From Nitrospinaceae bacterium (lineage in GTDB: Bacteria > Nitrospinota > Nitrospinia > Nitrospinales > VA-1): a DNA stretch of 50,956 nt. Positions 1-8,310 of the stretch are shown here, in pieces; positions within the stretch are counted from its first letter, which is position 1, and each line of letters opens with the position of its first letter. The stretch is from the NCBI GenBank assembly GCA_029261475.1, contig JAJDBG010000024.1, forward strand, positions 1 through 50,956, read 5' to 3'. The notes below the pieces were generated by a model. It searched no databases, was not told the DNA's origin, and saw only the letters and a program-made list of their open reading frames with translations. Position numbers and translations under genes: made by a program.

Positions 1-31
1 CATTCGTCCACTGCGACGGTTCGAGCGTGAC

Positions 32-424
32 TTAAACGTTGGGGGGAAACGCGATGAGGTAACCACTGAAAGCGGAAGCACAAAGGGCGAAGAACCCCGC
101 GATATAGATGCCGACAGCGGTTTGAGTGTAAGGCCGGGTGAAGGAATAGATCGTCGCCAAGCCAATAAAAACAGTGAAAAGGAATGAATAGCCCTGATGG
201 CCTTCCACTTCTACATTAGTCGTGAGATTGATATCAGCTGAAATCATGCCTGTGAAATCTGCCATAGCGGCACCGATGAATCCCATACTCAGATTAAAGG
301 AAGCGGCTTGGCCCAATAAAGCATTTCGTGAAACTCTATTTTTGTAAAGCAAACCCAAAGCTCCAATGTAAAGCGCTATGGGGAGATGGGACAAAAAAGG
401 ATGAAATGATACTGAGCTGATCAT
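32..424 (-). CDS. DUF2231-type small membrane protein
   Basis: A 130-residue, very hydrophobic protein with about four membrane segments. The N-terminal part (HPFLSHLPIAL near residue 8) and a later GHQGYSF segment resemble the DUF2231 family, whose HP..hhhP motif may bind heme or metal; the function of that family is not established. I chose the ATG at 424. The frame is open back to a TTG at 445, but that codon lies inside the terminator hairpin downstream of tatB, so it is unlikely to be used. No good Shine-Dalgarno sequence is visible. It lies downstream of tatB on the same strand but is separated from it by that terminator, so it probably has its own promoter. Family assignment is by motif only. 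Confidence 0.6.
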   Translation of the reverse strand: MISSVSFHPFLSHLPIALYIGALGLLYKNRVSRNALLGQAASFNLSMGFIGAAMADFTGMISADINLTTNVEVEGHQGYSFLFTVFIGLATIYSFTRPYTQTAVGIYIAGFFALCASAFSGYLIAFPPNV

Positions 425-443
425 AATTTCATAAGACAAAAAC

Positions 444-477
444 AAGGCCGGGCTATCAAATATAGCCTGGCCTTTTT
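444..477. terminator. Bidirectional rho-independent terminator between tatB and DUF2231 gene
   Basis: A 13-bp stem (444-456 with 462-474, one G-T pair) closes a 5-nt loop. T-runs follow the stem on both strands (TTTTT at 473-477 on plus, GTTTTTGT on minus). On the minus strand it would end the tatB transcript. Confidence 0.75.
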
Positions 478-520
478 GGCATTCAAATTAATAATCCGTT
501 GCTCCCTGAAGCAAGGTGGG

Positions 521-826
521 TTATAACTCAGAGGCTCTTTTGTTCTTCAAGTTGCGCAGGGCTGTTGTGTCTGGAAGGTCGAGATTAACATCCACGTCAA
601 TTTTTGTTACGGAACTCACATCTTGTTCCAGACCCTCAACATTGACCTGTTGCTTCAAGTCTTCCGCTTCATCCATGACGTCTTGTTTCAAAGTGTTGAA
701 AGTGGATTGAAATTCACCCCATCCCTTGCCGATTGCCTTGGCCAGTTTGGGAAGGTTTTGTGGACCAATCACCACGACGGCGATGCCCATAATTATCATC
801 AACTCAAAAAAACCAATATCAAACAT
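521..826 (-). CDS. tatB: Sec-independent protein translocase protein TatB
   Basis: A 101-residue protein with the TatA/B layout: one N-terminal membrane helix, the hinge motif IGPQNLPKLA, and a long charged amphipathic helix and tail. The opening MFDIGFFELMII is TatB-like (Phe and Glu early) rather than TatA-like. TatB forms the TatBC receptor for twin-arginine signal peptides at the inner membrane. The ATG at 826 is supported by an AGGAG about 7 nt upstream; a longer frame to 922 has no support. tatC is not adjacent. It is divergent from ribF with a 141-bp gap. TatA versus TatB is decided only by the N-terminus and length. Confidence 0.85.
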   Translation of the reverse strand: MFDIGFFELMIIMGIAVVVIGPQNLPKLAKAIGKGWGEFQSTFNTLKQDVMDEAEDLKQQVNVEGLEQDVSSVTKIDVDVNLDLPDTTALRNLKNKRASEL

Positions 827-967
827 TTGGCAAGCTCCTGAAAACAGAATTAATGAAAGTTTGATTCTACCAAAAAATAGGGTTGGGCGCCACTCAACTC
901 CCGAACAACCGTTAGAATACAAAAAAATTGCCGTATTAGGGGAATCTCGATTGAAACAGAGTTTTGC

Positions 968-1897
968 ATGAAAATTGTACAGGGAACAAGTAATATTTTA
1001 TCTTCGTTACCTTATCCGGTAATAACGATTGGGAATTTTGACGGGGTCCACAAAGGGCATCAGGTTTTATTTCATAAAACCTGCGAGATTGCCAAAAAAA
1101 ATAAGGGAACAGCAATAGCCTTTACTTTCGATCCACACCCATTAAAAATTATCGCTCCCGAAAAGTTTCCCCCTCAACTAACCACTTTCCAAAAAAAAAT
1201 GGCCCTGATCGAAACCTGTGGGATGGATCAAGTGATTTGTGCAAACTTCGATCACAGCTTTGCCAACCAATCTCCTCGCGATTTTGCAAAAAATATCCTT
1301 GTCGATAAAATTGGCGTTCGCGAAGTCGTTGTCGGGTTTGACTATGCCTTTGGTCGGGGAAGAGAAGGCACTCTTGATTATTTAAAGACAATGGGGAAGG
1401 AATTCAATTTCATCGTCCACACTGTCGATCCTGTAAAAATAAACGGTCACATGATAAGCAGTTCCTCTGTGAGAGAAATGATAGAAGCTGGCCGAGTGGA
1501 GAGTGCTAAAGATTTTTTAGGCAGAAACTATTCCTTAATTGGCGAGGTTATCCATGGCGACAAAAGAGGGCAATCCATTGGCTTCCCCACCGCAAATTTA
1601 AATGTAGAGGAAGTGCTAGTCCCCGGAACGGGAGTCTACGCCGTTTACGCTTTAGTGAACGGACAGCGTAAACCCGCCGTTGCCAATGTCGGTTTCAAGC
1701 CGACATTCAATTCAGGTGCATTGGGAATAGAAGTCCACATTTTGGAATTTGAAGAAGAATTGTACGGGCACAAAGTCGAGATTGAATTCATCAGCCGCAT
1801 CCGCGATGAAGTAAAGTTTCCTTCGGTCGACGCCTTGGTCGAACAAATACAAAAAGACATTCAAAACGCAAAGCAGTTATTGGAGGACGTTCATTGA
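968..1897 (+). CDS. ribF: Bifunctional riboflavin kinase / FAD synthetase RibF
   Basis: A 309-residue protein that phosphorylates riboflavin to FMN and adenylates FMN to FAD in the cytoplasm. The N-terminal nucleotidyltransferase domain has GNFDGVHKGH at residues 22-31, FDPHP, GFDYAFG, and the ISSSSVRE signature. The C-terminal kinase domain starts near residue 185 with GDKRGQSIGFPTANL and the usual GVY strand. The length is standard for the family. The stop codon overlaps the TTG start of the next gene (TTGA), so ribF and the two membrane-protein genes downstream probably form one transcript, although no functional link is obvious. Confidence 0.95.
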   Translation: MKIVQGTSNILSSLPYPVITIGNFDGVHKGHQVLFHKTCEIAKKNKGTAIAFTFDPHPLKIIAPEKFPPQLTTFQKKMALIETCGMDQVICANFDHSFANQSPRDFAKNILVDKIGVREVVVGFDYAFGRGREGTLDYLKTMGKEFNFIVHTVDPVKINGHMISSSSVREMIEAGRVESAKDFLGRNYSLIGEVIHGDKRGQSIGFPTANLNVEEVLVPGTGVYAVYALVNGQRKPAVANVGFKPTFNSGALGIEVHILEFEEELYGHKVEIEFISRIRDEVKFPSVDALVEQIQKDIQNAKQLLEDVH

Positions 1898-2958
1898 AAA
1901 AAACCATTCAATTACTGGTTGGGCTAGGCATTGCACTGGGAGCCCTTTACTATACCTTGAGCAACGTCTCCGGCAAGGATCTATTGGCATCGTTCAAAAC
2001 GGTGGAATGGGTATACCTCATTCCTTCCATTCTGATAATTATATCCACATATATACTCCGCGTCTATCGCTGGCAAATTCTATTGTTGCCAATGCAGAAT
2101 ATAAAGAAGTCAGCATTATTCGGGCCGGTGATGGTGGGATTTATGGGCAACGTCTTACCCGGTCGTGCGGGCGAATTCATCAGAGCTTATCTCCTGAAAC
2201 AAAGAAGCTCTATTTCATTTTCTGGTGCGTTTGCGACTATCGTCGTTGAGAGATTATTTGACCTGATCATGATGTTGTTGATGTTCATTTGGCTTTTCGC
2301 TTTCAGGGCCGACGTATTTTCACCAACAACTCAGGCGATGGGCCTTTCCGTGCAGGATCTAGCGGTGAAGTTTGGCCAGGCTGGAGCAGGGCTCATTCTT
2401 GCACTCATTGTATTCATTTACCTTTTAGTCTGGAAAAAACAGGCATTGATGAAAATCATCATTTGGATTGAAGCTCGATTGCCCGAAAAATGGAGCGAGC
2501 GGCTTCAATACTGGGTGGATGAATTCAGCATAGGCCTGTCTGTCATACGCAATCCGAAAGCCTTAGTGAAGATCTCCGTGTACACGTTTTTGATATGGAC
2601 AACAATCACTTTGACATTCTACCCTCTTTACTGGGCCTACGATTTACAGAATAAATCGATGGACTCTTTAATTTTAGTGACCGTGATGGTCGGTATCTTT
2701 ATAACCATTCTTCCGACCCCTGCATTTTTGGGCTCGACCAATGCCGCGATTTTGATTTCCCTCCATAACATTATGGGAGAAGATGAATTGAAAGCCGTCA
2801 GTTTTGGAATGATCGCCTGGGCACTGGGATTCTTTGTCATGGTGGTGGGCGGAATTTACTATTTATTTCGAGATCATTTGTCTTTTGGCAAACTAGTCGA
2901 AGCCGAAGAAATCCTGGAACAAACCGACAACCCCGATAAATTGGACCGACCACTTTGA
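1894..2958 (+). CDS. LPTD/UPF0104-family integral membrane protein (copy 1)
   Basis: A 354-residue polytopic membrane protein with about 8-9 hydrophobic segments, of the lysylphosphatidylglycerol-synthase transmembrane domain (flippase-like, UPF0104) family. Visible family features are YILRVYRWQILL near residue 55, the GxxxxxxLPGRAGEFIRAYLL block near residue 90 and a following VVERLFDL. Members are thought to move or transfer lipid-linked substrates; the real substrate is unknown. It starts at TTG 1894, which overlaps the ribF TGA, with GGAGG at 1883-1887 as ribosome binding site. It has no cytosolic aminoacyl-transferase domain, so it is not MprF itself. It is clearly paralogous to the next gene. 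Confidence 0.75.
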   Translation: MKKTIQLLVGLGIALGALYYTLSNVSGKDLLASFKTVEWVYLIPSILIIISTYILRVYRWQILLLPMQNIKKSALFGPVMVGFMGNVLPGRAGEFIRAYLLKQRSSISFSGAFATIVVERLFDLIMMLLMFIWLFAFRADVFSPTTQAMGLSVQDLAVKFGQAGAGLILALIVFIYLLVWKKQALMKIIIWIEARLPEKWSERLQYWVDEFSIGLSVIRNPKALVKISVYTFLIWTTITLTFYPLYWAYDLQNKSMDSLILVTVMVGIFITILPTPAFLGSTNAAILISLHNIMGEDELKAVSFGMIAWALGFFVMVVGGIYYLFRDHLSFGKLVEAEEILEQTDNPDKLDRPL

Positions 2959-4070
2959 ACCGAATCACACAATTTGTTGTATCCCTGCTCATAACCGGGG
3001 GTGCTCTCTATTACACATTACACAACGTCTCTCTCAAGCAACTGGGCGAGTCATTTGCTCAGGTCCACTACATCTACCTGATTCCCGCAACCCTTTTGAT
3101 GGCATTCAGTTACGTTCTGCGTTGCTGGCGCTGGCGTATTCTTCTTTCGCCCATGAAAAAAGTCGATACGGCAGGTCTTTTTTCGCCGCTCATGGTTGGC
3201 TATATGGGAAACATTCTACCGGCCCGGGCGGGGGAAATTTTGCGTCCCTATCTAGTCGGAAAAAAATACGGCATCCCATTTTCAGGAGCCTTGGCAACCA
3301 TTGTCGTCGAGCGAGTGACTGATATCGTAATCCTGCTCTTGATTTTTCTCTGGGTCTTTGTCGGGCACCCCGAAATCTTCAGCCCAGAGCCTGTACTTTC
3401 AGGTCTATCCGTTCAAGATCTGGCTTTAAATTTCGGGAAAATTGCGGGAGCCATCTCCATTTTCATACTCACCTTTATATACGGTTTACTGCATCACGAA
3501 AAAAAAGCTCGCGGCTTTGTGCAATGGGCAGTGTCCCGTTTGCCTCAAAGGTGGCATGAAAAAATCGATTTCTGGGTACAAGAGTTTCGCATGGGAATAT
3601 TGATATTGAAGGACGTTCGAGCTTTCTTCAAAGTCATATTTTTAACGACGATGGAGTGGATTGTGAACATTTATAGCCTCTATCCACTTTACTGGGCCTA
3701 CGAGCTACAAGACAAATCGCAAATTTCAGTTATCCTTTTGACAGTGATGATCGCTATCATGGTGACCGTTTTGCCAACACCCGCCTTACTGGGCTCCTTT
3801 AATGCGGGAGTGACCATCGCATTACACAATATCATGGGGGAAACCGAAGTCGCCGCCGCGGGTGTGGGAATGGTCGGCTGGGGGCTGAATTTCCTAGTGA
3901 TCTTTCTGGCAGGAATCTACTTTATTTTTCGCGACTCTCTTTCCGTGCGCCAGCTATTGGATGCCGAAGCAGAAGGGGAATCTGAAATTGAAGAACTAGA
4001 GCATCATCACGACAACGAACCGCAACCGGGAAAACAGAATTTAAAGGATAAAACCGACAAAAAACAGTGA
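2955..4070 (+). CDS. LPTD/UPF0104-family integral membrane protein (copy 2)
   Basis: A 371-residue paralogue of the preceding gene that aligns along its whole length. Shared blocks include GALYYTL.NVS near the N-terminus, LPARAGEILRPYL against LPGRAGEFIRAYL, the VVERVTDI block, LSVQDLALNFG, PLYWAYELQDKS and the GVGM..WGL..LV end. The C-terminus carries an extra acidic and His-rich tail (EIEELEHHHDNE). It starts at TTG 2955, overlapping the stop of copy 1 by TTGA, so translation is likely coupled. The pair is a tandem duplication that has diverged well beyond recent origin, suggesting separate substrates or a heterodimer. Family-level assignment only. Confidence 0.75.
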   Translation: MNRITQFVVSLLITGGALYYTLHNVSLKQLGESFAQVHYIYLIPATLLMAFSYVLRCWRWRILLSPMKKVDTAGLFSPLMVGYMGNILPARAGEILRPYLVGKKYGIPFSGALATIVVERVTDIVILLLIFLWVFVGHPEIFSPEPVLSGLSVQDLALNFGKIAGAISIFILTFIYGLLHHEKKARGFVQWAVSRLPQRWHEKIDFWVQEFRMGILILKDVRAFFKVIFLTTMEWIVNIYSLYPLYWAYELQDKSQISVILLTVMIAIMVTVLPTPALLGSFNAGVTIALHNIMGETEVAAAGVGMVGWGLNFLVIFLAGIYFIFRDSLSVRQLLDAEAEGESEIEELEHHHDNEPQPGKQNLKDKTDKKQ

Positions 4071-4095
4071 AGTTTGAATTTAGTAAACAATCATC

Positions 4096-4124
4096 TTGAA
4101 ATTAGGAAGCGGACAATACATAAT
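4096..4124 (+). promoter_or_regulatory. Probable sigma-70 promoter of tRNA-Leu
   Basis: TTGAAA at 4096-4101, a 17-bp spacer, and CATAAT at 4119-4124, each one base from consensus, end 22 bp before the mature tRNA. A small inverted repeat AGCGGA/TCCGCT (4108-4130) overlaps it. Confidence 0.55.
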
Positions 4125-4146
4125 GACTCCGCTGTAAATTTAAAGA

Positions 4147-4230
4147 GCCGAAGTGGCGGAATTGGTAGACGCGCATGATTCAGGGTCATGTGTCCGAAAG
4201 GGCGTGGAAGTTCGAGTCTTCTCTTCGGCA
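4147..4230 (+). tRNA. tRNA-Leu (anticodon CAG)
   Basis: A full 84-nt class II tRNA can be folded by eye. The acceptor stem GCCGAAG (4147-4153) pairs with CTTCGGC (4223-4229), followed by discriminator A. The D-loop holds TTGGTAGAC. The anticodon stem CATGA/TCATG closes the loop TTCAGGG with CAG at 4181-4183. A long variable arm follows, then a T arm with TTCGAGT. CCA is not encoded. CAG reads CUG leucine codons. Confidence 0.95.
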
Positions 4231-4552
4231 CTCTTACGCAGAGAGTAAATTGGCCGGAACCAGATAATAAGTCTGGTTCGGCTTTATAGCTTCGGTTCGA
4301 GGTTTCTCTGTCTGAGCGCACTCTTTAAAGCACGTCACGGGATGCAAAATGAAGTCTGTAGTTTTCCTTTAACAAGACGATAAAAACAAAACAAGCCCAA
4401 AAAAGTCCTGTAATTACAGAATCTTGATGCCATCTTGGCTGTTTGTTTACACCATTCTGAACGAAGTAAGGAATCTCGCCGTGCAGGCATTGCCTGTTCC
4501 CCAAGCTTACCAGGACAAATCAAAAACCCAATTTCTAATCGTGAGTTAATAC
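4231..4552. other. Intergenic region after tRNA-Leu with two hairpins
   Basis: No convincing gene. An imperfect hairpin at 4253-4283 (GCCGGAACCAGA against TCTGGTTCGGC) followed by TTTA may end the tRNA transcript. Near 4484-4496 there is a perfect small hairpin CAGGC-ATT-GCCTG inside a stretch (4455-4500) that resembles a decayed dispersed repeat; similar hairpins occur at 19777-19893. Confidence 0.4.
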
Positions 4553-5704
4553 ATGCTTCGATACTGTGCACTCTGTGTAATGCCCGATACCAAGCCTGAC
4601 CTGCAATTTAATGAGGATGGGGTTTGCAGTGCCTGTCTGTATTATGAAAACCGCGACGAAGTGAATTGGGCTGAGCGCAAGAAAGAACTACAAACAACTT
4701 TAGACCGATACCGCTCCAAAGATGGAAGCAATTGGGATTGCATCGTACCTGTCAGTGGTGGGAAAGACAGTACTTTCCAGGTAATTCGGATGTTGCAAAT
4801 GGGACTCAACCCATTATGCGTTACCGCCACAACTTGCGATTTATCCGACATAGGTCGCCGAAATATTGAAAATATAAAAGACATGGGAGTGGATTATATA
4901 GAAGTCTCTCCCAACCCTATTATTCGCAGAAAGTTGAACCGCATTGGCCTGAATCAGGTAGGGGATATTTCCTGGGCAGAGCATGTCGGCATTTTTACCA
5001 TTCCCGTACGCGCCGCCGTCCAATTCGGAATCAAACTGATTATTTGGGGTGAGAATTCACAAAATGAATATGGTGGACCTGCATCAGCTAGCGAAAATAA
5101 TGTTCTCAATCGACGTTGGCTTGAGGAATTTGGCGGACTATTAGGACTTCGCGTTTCTGATTTCATCGGGATGGAAAATATCTCAGCCAAAGACATGATT
5201 CTTTACACCTACCCCAGCGATGAAGAATTAAAACGTGTCGGAGTCACCGGTTTGTTCCTCGGTCATTATATTCCCTGGGACGGTTACTCCAACGTTTTGG
5301 TATCCCAAGCCTACGGGTTTCAATCCCTCGAAACAACTATTGAGGGGTCTGTAGTAAACTACGAAAATCTGGACAACCACCAGATGGGAATCCACGATTA
5401 TTTCAAGTTTCTAAAATTTGGTTTTGGTCGAGCAACCGATCTTGCATGTTTGCATTTAAGGCGAGGCCGTCTCACGCGTGAAGACGCAATGGAATTGGTT
5501 CGTCGGCACGATGGGAAATTCCCATGGTCTTACCTTGGAAAACCCTTGGAGAAAATTCTGGCCCCCCTTGACATGAGCGTCGAACAATTTGTGAAAATTT
5601 GCGACCGCTTCACCAACAAGAAAATTTTCGAGACGGACGCGAGAGGCAACCTCATTCGCGACAAACAAGGTAATTTAACCAAAGTCAATTATGACAATCC
5701 ATGA
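4553..5704 (+). CDS. N-acetyl-sugar amidotransferase (PseA/WbpG/WbuX-like)
   Basis: A 383-residue cytoplasmic ATP-dependent amidotransferase of the family that turns an N-acetyl group on a nucleotide-linked or nonulosonic sugar into an acetamidino group. Two CxxC pairs (C5/C8, C25/C28) form a probable zinc site. The PP-loop SGGKDS at residues 68-73 binds ATP. WGENSQNEYGGP near residue 165 is typical of the family. It overlaps the next gene by ATGA. The following HisH- and HisF-like genes supply and channel ammonia, exactly as in wbpG-hisH2-hisF2 and wbuX-Y-Z clusters. The sugar itself cannot be read from the sequence. Confidence 0.88.
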   Translation: MLRYCALCVMPDTKPDLQFNEDGVCSACLYYENRDEVNWAERKKELQTTLDRYRSKDGSNWDCIVPVSGGKDSTFQVIRMLQMGLNPLCVTATTCDLSDIGRRNIENIKDMGVDYIEVSPNPIIRRKLNRIGLNQVGDISWAEHVGIFTIPVRAAVQFGIKLIIWGENSQNEYGGPASASENNVLNRRWLEEFGGLLGLRVSDFIGMENISAKDMILYTYPSDEELKRVGVTGLFLGHYIPWDGYSNVLVSQAYGFQSLETTIEGSVVNYENLDNHQMGIHDYFKFLKFGFGRATDLACLHLRRGRLTREDAMELVRRHDGKFPWSYLGKPLEKILAPLDMSVEQFVKICDRFTNKKIFETDARGNLIRDKQGNLTKVNYDNP

Positions 5705-6321
5705 AAGCACTGATCATTGATTATGAGATGGGCAATCTGGGCTCTGTCCGCAGGTCTTTTGAGGAATGCGACGCAGAAGTTCTCATATCAACAGATCCTC
5801 ACGACTTAAAACTCGCAACACACATTGTCCTCCCCGGGGTTGGTGCTTTTGCCGAGGGTATGGAGCATTTGATTCGAGGTGGATGGATTGATCCCCTGCG
5901 CCAAGCCGTTTTAAATGATCGCATTCCTACCTTGGGAATATGCCTTGGAATGCAGTTATTCGCTGACAGGGGCTTCGAGAAGGGCGACACACCTGGGCTC
6001 GGTTTTATTCCTGGAAAGGTCGCCTTGTTAGAGCCAGGAAACTCAGATTCGCGAGTACCTCATATAGGTTGGAATGAAGTCGACTTTGTCCCAAACACTC
6101 CCCTTTTTACAAAAATACCCAATAAATCCGATTTTTATTTCGTTCACAGTTTTCACTTCATTCCAGAAAATAACAATGTGATTGTTGGGGAAACTCCCTA
6201 TTGCGGAAATATTGTATCTGCAATCCAATCCGAGAACGTATTCGGCGTTCAGTTTCATCCTGAAAAAAGTTCACGGGCTGGATTCCAACTCATACGGGCT
6301 TTTTTAGAATATAACCATTAG
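5701..6321 (+). CDS. hisH: HisH-like glutamine amidotransferase of the amidino-sugar cluster
   Basis: A 206-residue class I glutamine amidotransferase. The nucleophile C81 lies in GICLGMQ and the H186/E188 pair in QFHPEKS, so the catalytic triad is intact. It should release ammonia from glutamine for its synthase partner. The start ATG overlaps the stop of the amidotransferase gene, and a HisF-like gene follows 78 bp later. There are no other histidine-biosynthesis genes here, so this is most likely the specialised copy (HisH2/WbuY type) that serves the sugar amidotransferase rather than imidazole glycerol phosphate synthase. Confidence 0.88.
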   Translation: MKALIIDYEMGNLGSVRRSFEECDAEVLISTDPHDLKLATHIVLPGVGAFAEGMEHLIRGGWIDPLRQAVLNDRIPTLGICLGMQLFADRGFEKGDTPGLGFIPGKVALLEPGNSDSRVPHIGWNEVDFVPNTPLFTKIPNKSDFYFVHSFHFIPENNNVIVGETPYCGNIVSAIQSENVFGVQFHPEKSSRAGFQLIRAFLEYNH

Positions 6322-6399
6322 AAAAGTGTACTAAAAAACCATGAAGACTTTGAAGCTAACAAAAACCTTCATTCTCTGGAATTTTTTTACCAAATCATC

Positions 6400-7176
6400 A
6401 TGCTAAAAAAAAGAGTCATTCCAACTTTATTATGGAAAGACATCAGCCTGGTCAAAGGGATCTCATTTGATAGCTGGCGACGAATTGGCTCCATAATGCC
6501 CGCAATCAAGGTATACAACACTCGCGACGTGGACGAATTGATCCTGCTCGATATCACCGCAACGCTGGAAAACCGTGATCCAGATTATGAGTCCCTACAA
6601 GAATACTCCGCCGAATGCTTTGTACCCTTAACCGTTGGAGGAGGTCTTAAAACCCTCGACCAGGTCCGCAGTCTCCTCCGCTCTGGTGCAGATAAGGTAG
6701 CTATCAACAGTGCCGCATACGACAGACCAGCCTTCATCAGCGAAGCCGCAAAACACTTTGGTTCCCAATGCATCGTTGCAAGTATAGATGTCAAATACCA
6801 TAAAGACGGGAGCCACGAATGTTTCAGCCAGAGCGGAACTCACCCAACAGGAAAGAAACCTGTCGATTGGTGCAAGGAACTGGAGCAGTTGGGCGCAGGA
6901 GAAATTCTTTTGACTTCGATTGATCGCGACGGCACGATGACAGGATACGACATCGAACTGATCCACAAAGTGAGTGAAGCGGTATCCATACCCCTGATAG
7001 CTTCTGGTGGTGCAGGCAACCCCCAACATATGCTCGAAGCACTGGAGCAAGGTGGTGCATCCGCTGTAGCGGCTGCAAGCATTTTTCATTTCACTGAACA
7101 AACTCCAGCTGAAATGAAACAATACCTCGGGAATAAGGGTCAACCGGTGCGTAATATAAATGCCTCCACAAAGTAG
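6400..7176 (+). CDS. hisF: HisF-like ammonia-channel partner (HisF2/WbuZ type)
   Basis: A 258-residue (beta/alpha)8-barrel protein of the HisF family. It keeps VKG (K19), the phosphate-binding GGG near residue 80, ASIDVK, SIDRDGTMTGYD and SGGAG. However, the catalytic aspartate of true HisF (D11 in the IxCLDV motif of Thermotoga HisF) is replaced: this protein reads IPTLLW, with Leu at residue 11. That loss fits a barrel that only docks HisH and conducts ammonia to the sugar amidotransferase. It follows the HisH gene by 78 bp on the same strand. The C-terminal tail is short and unremarkable. Confidence 0.87.
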   Translation: MLKKRVIPTLLWKDISLVKGISFDSWRRIGSIMPAIKVYNTRDVDELILLDITATLENRDPDYESLQEYSAECFVPLTVGGGLKTLDQVRSLLRSGADKVAINSAAYDRPAFISEAAKHFGSQCIVASIDVKYHKDGSHECFSQSGTHPTGKKPVDWCKELEQLGAGEILLTSIDRDGTMTGYDIELIHKVSEAVSIPLIASGGAGNPQHMLEALEQGGASAVAAASIFHFTEQTPAEMKQYLGNKGQPVRNINASTK

Positions 7177-7542
7177 AATAGCTCGCAATCCACTACAGTC
7201 CTCCTCAATAGCCTTTATCTCTATTATCTCAAAAGCCCCCCTTTAAATTGCAAATAAACCTACTTGGGATGATACGCAATCTATTAAATGGAGTAATGAC
7301 TTTCTGCATTTCAGCACAAAGGAAATCCCTTTGACTTCCACAATTTTTTACGGCAGAATAACGCAATTAAATCTTGCACCCTTCCCCAAACTAAACCGCT
7401 CCGATAATGCCGCAGATGCTCCGAGCGAAGCGGTATCCGCAAAATATTTTCGATTCCCGGGAGTCAGGAAAAACCCCTGTCAATAACGGCGAATATTTTT
7501 CATTTCAATAGCGAACACCATCAGAAATTTGGAGATTAACCT
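7177..7542 (+). other. Gap before the methyltransferase gene; possible promoter
   Basis: No gene is seen in 366 bp. TTGACT at 7331-7336 and CAGAAT at 7354-7359 with a 17-bp spacer could form a weak sigma-70 promoter for the downstream glycan genes. Nothing else stands out. Confidence 0.3.
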
Positions 7543-8184
7543 ATGAGTACTAATTTAAACCTATACGATCATTTTCTTGCAGAGACCAATCCTGACCGTT
7601 TACAGAAAATACTCCTCCGATATGAATTATTTCGCATGACATTAGAAGTCCCCGGAGAAATTGTCGAATGTGGAGTGTTTAAAGGTTCAGGAATTTATAC
7701 ATGGGCTAAATTCATGTGCCTTTTTAAGCCCAACAATGGATACAATATTGTAGGGTTTGATTTTTTTGACTCCGATAGAAATATGTCTTTCAAACACGGA
7801 GATGATAAAAAGTGCCTGGACGAACATCAGGAGAACTGGGCTACTCAACAAGAAATCAAAGACAATTGTTCCCGCTGGGGATTCAACAACGTTGAGCTCA
7901 TCGCCGGAAATATGGTAGATACAACAAGTAAATTCAGATCCGATAATTTGGGAACGCGCATTGCTTTGCTCTATATTGATGTTGATAATTACGAAGGCAC
8001 GATGGCATGCCTTGAAAATTTATATCCTCTGGTTACCCGGGGAGGAGTCGTCGCCTTTGACGAATATGCTTTACGTGGATACGGCGAGTCCGATGCAGTG
8101 GACGAGTTTTTTCGGGAAAAATCTGTTAAATTAAAATCTTTCCCATGGGGAAATACGCCTACAGCCTATTTTATTAAGGAATAA
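7543..8184 (+). CDS. TylF/MycF-family SAM-dependent methyltransferase
   Basis: A 213-residue class I methyltransferase. EIVECGVFKGSG at residues 39-50 is the glycine-rich SAM-binding loop with the TylF flavour, LLYIDVDNYEGT near residue 146 holds the acidic metal/substrate residues, and GGVVAFDEYA near residue 165 the next strand. Family members O-methylate sugars such as macrocin; copies in polysaccharide loci probably methylate a surface sugar. ATG 7543 has GGAG 9 nt upstream. It sits between the amidino-sugar trio and the unknown repeat protein on the same strand, which supports a role in surface-glycan modification. Exact acceptor unknown. Confidence 0.82.
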   Translation: MSTNLNLYDHFLAETNPDRLQKILLRYELFRMTLEVPGEIVECGVFKGSGIYTWAKFMCLFKPNNGYNIVGFDFFDSDRNMSFKHGDDKKCLDEHQENWATQQEIKDNCSRWGFNNVELIAGNMVDTTSKFRSDNLGTRIALLYIDVDNYEGTMACLENLYPLVTRGGVVAFDEYALRGYGESDAVDEFFREKSVKLKSFPWGNTPTAYFIKE

Positions 8185-8310
8185 TTGTTTTATTTTTTTC
8201 AAGGCTTTTGGAAGGCATATCTTCCGATTTTCAGAAGATCGCAAACATAGAAGCGACGGAATATAATCAAACCCGGACTCTCCAAATTTTACGTTATCCA
8301 GCGACCCATT

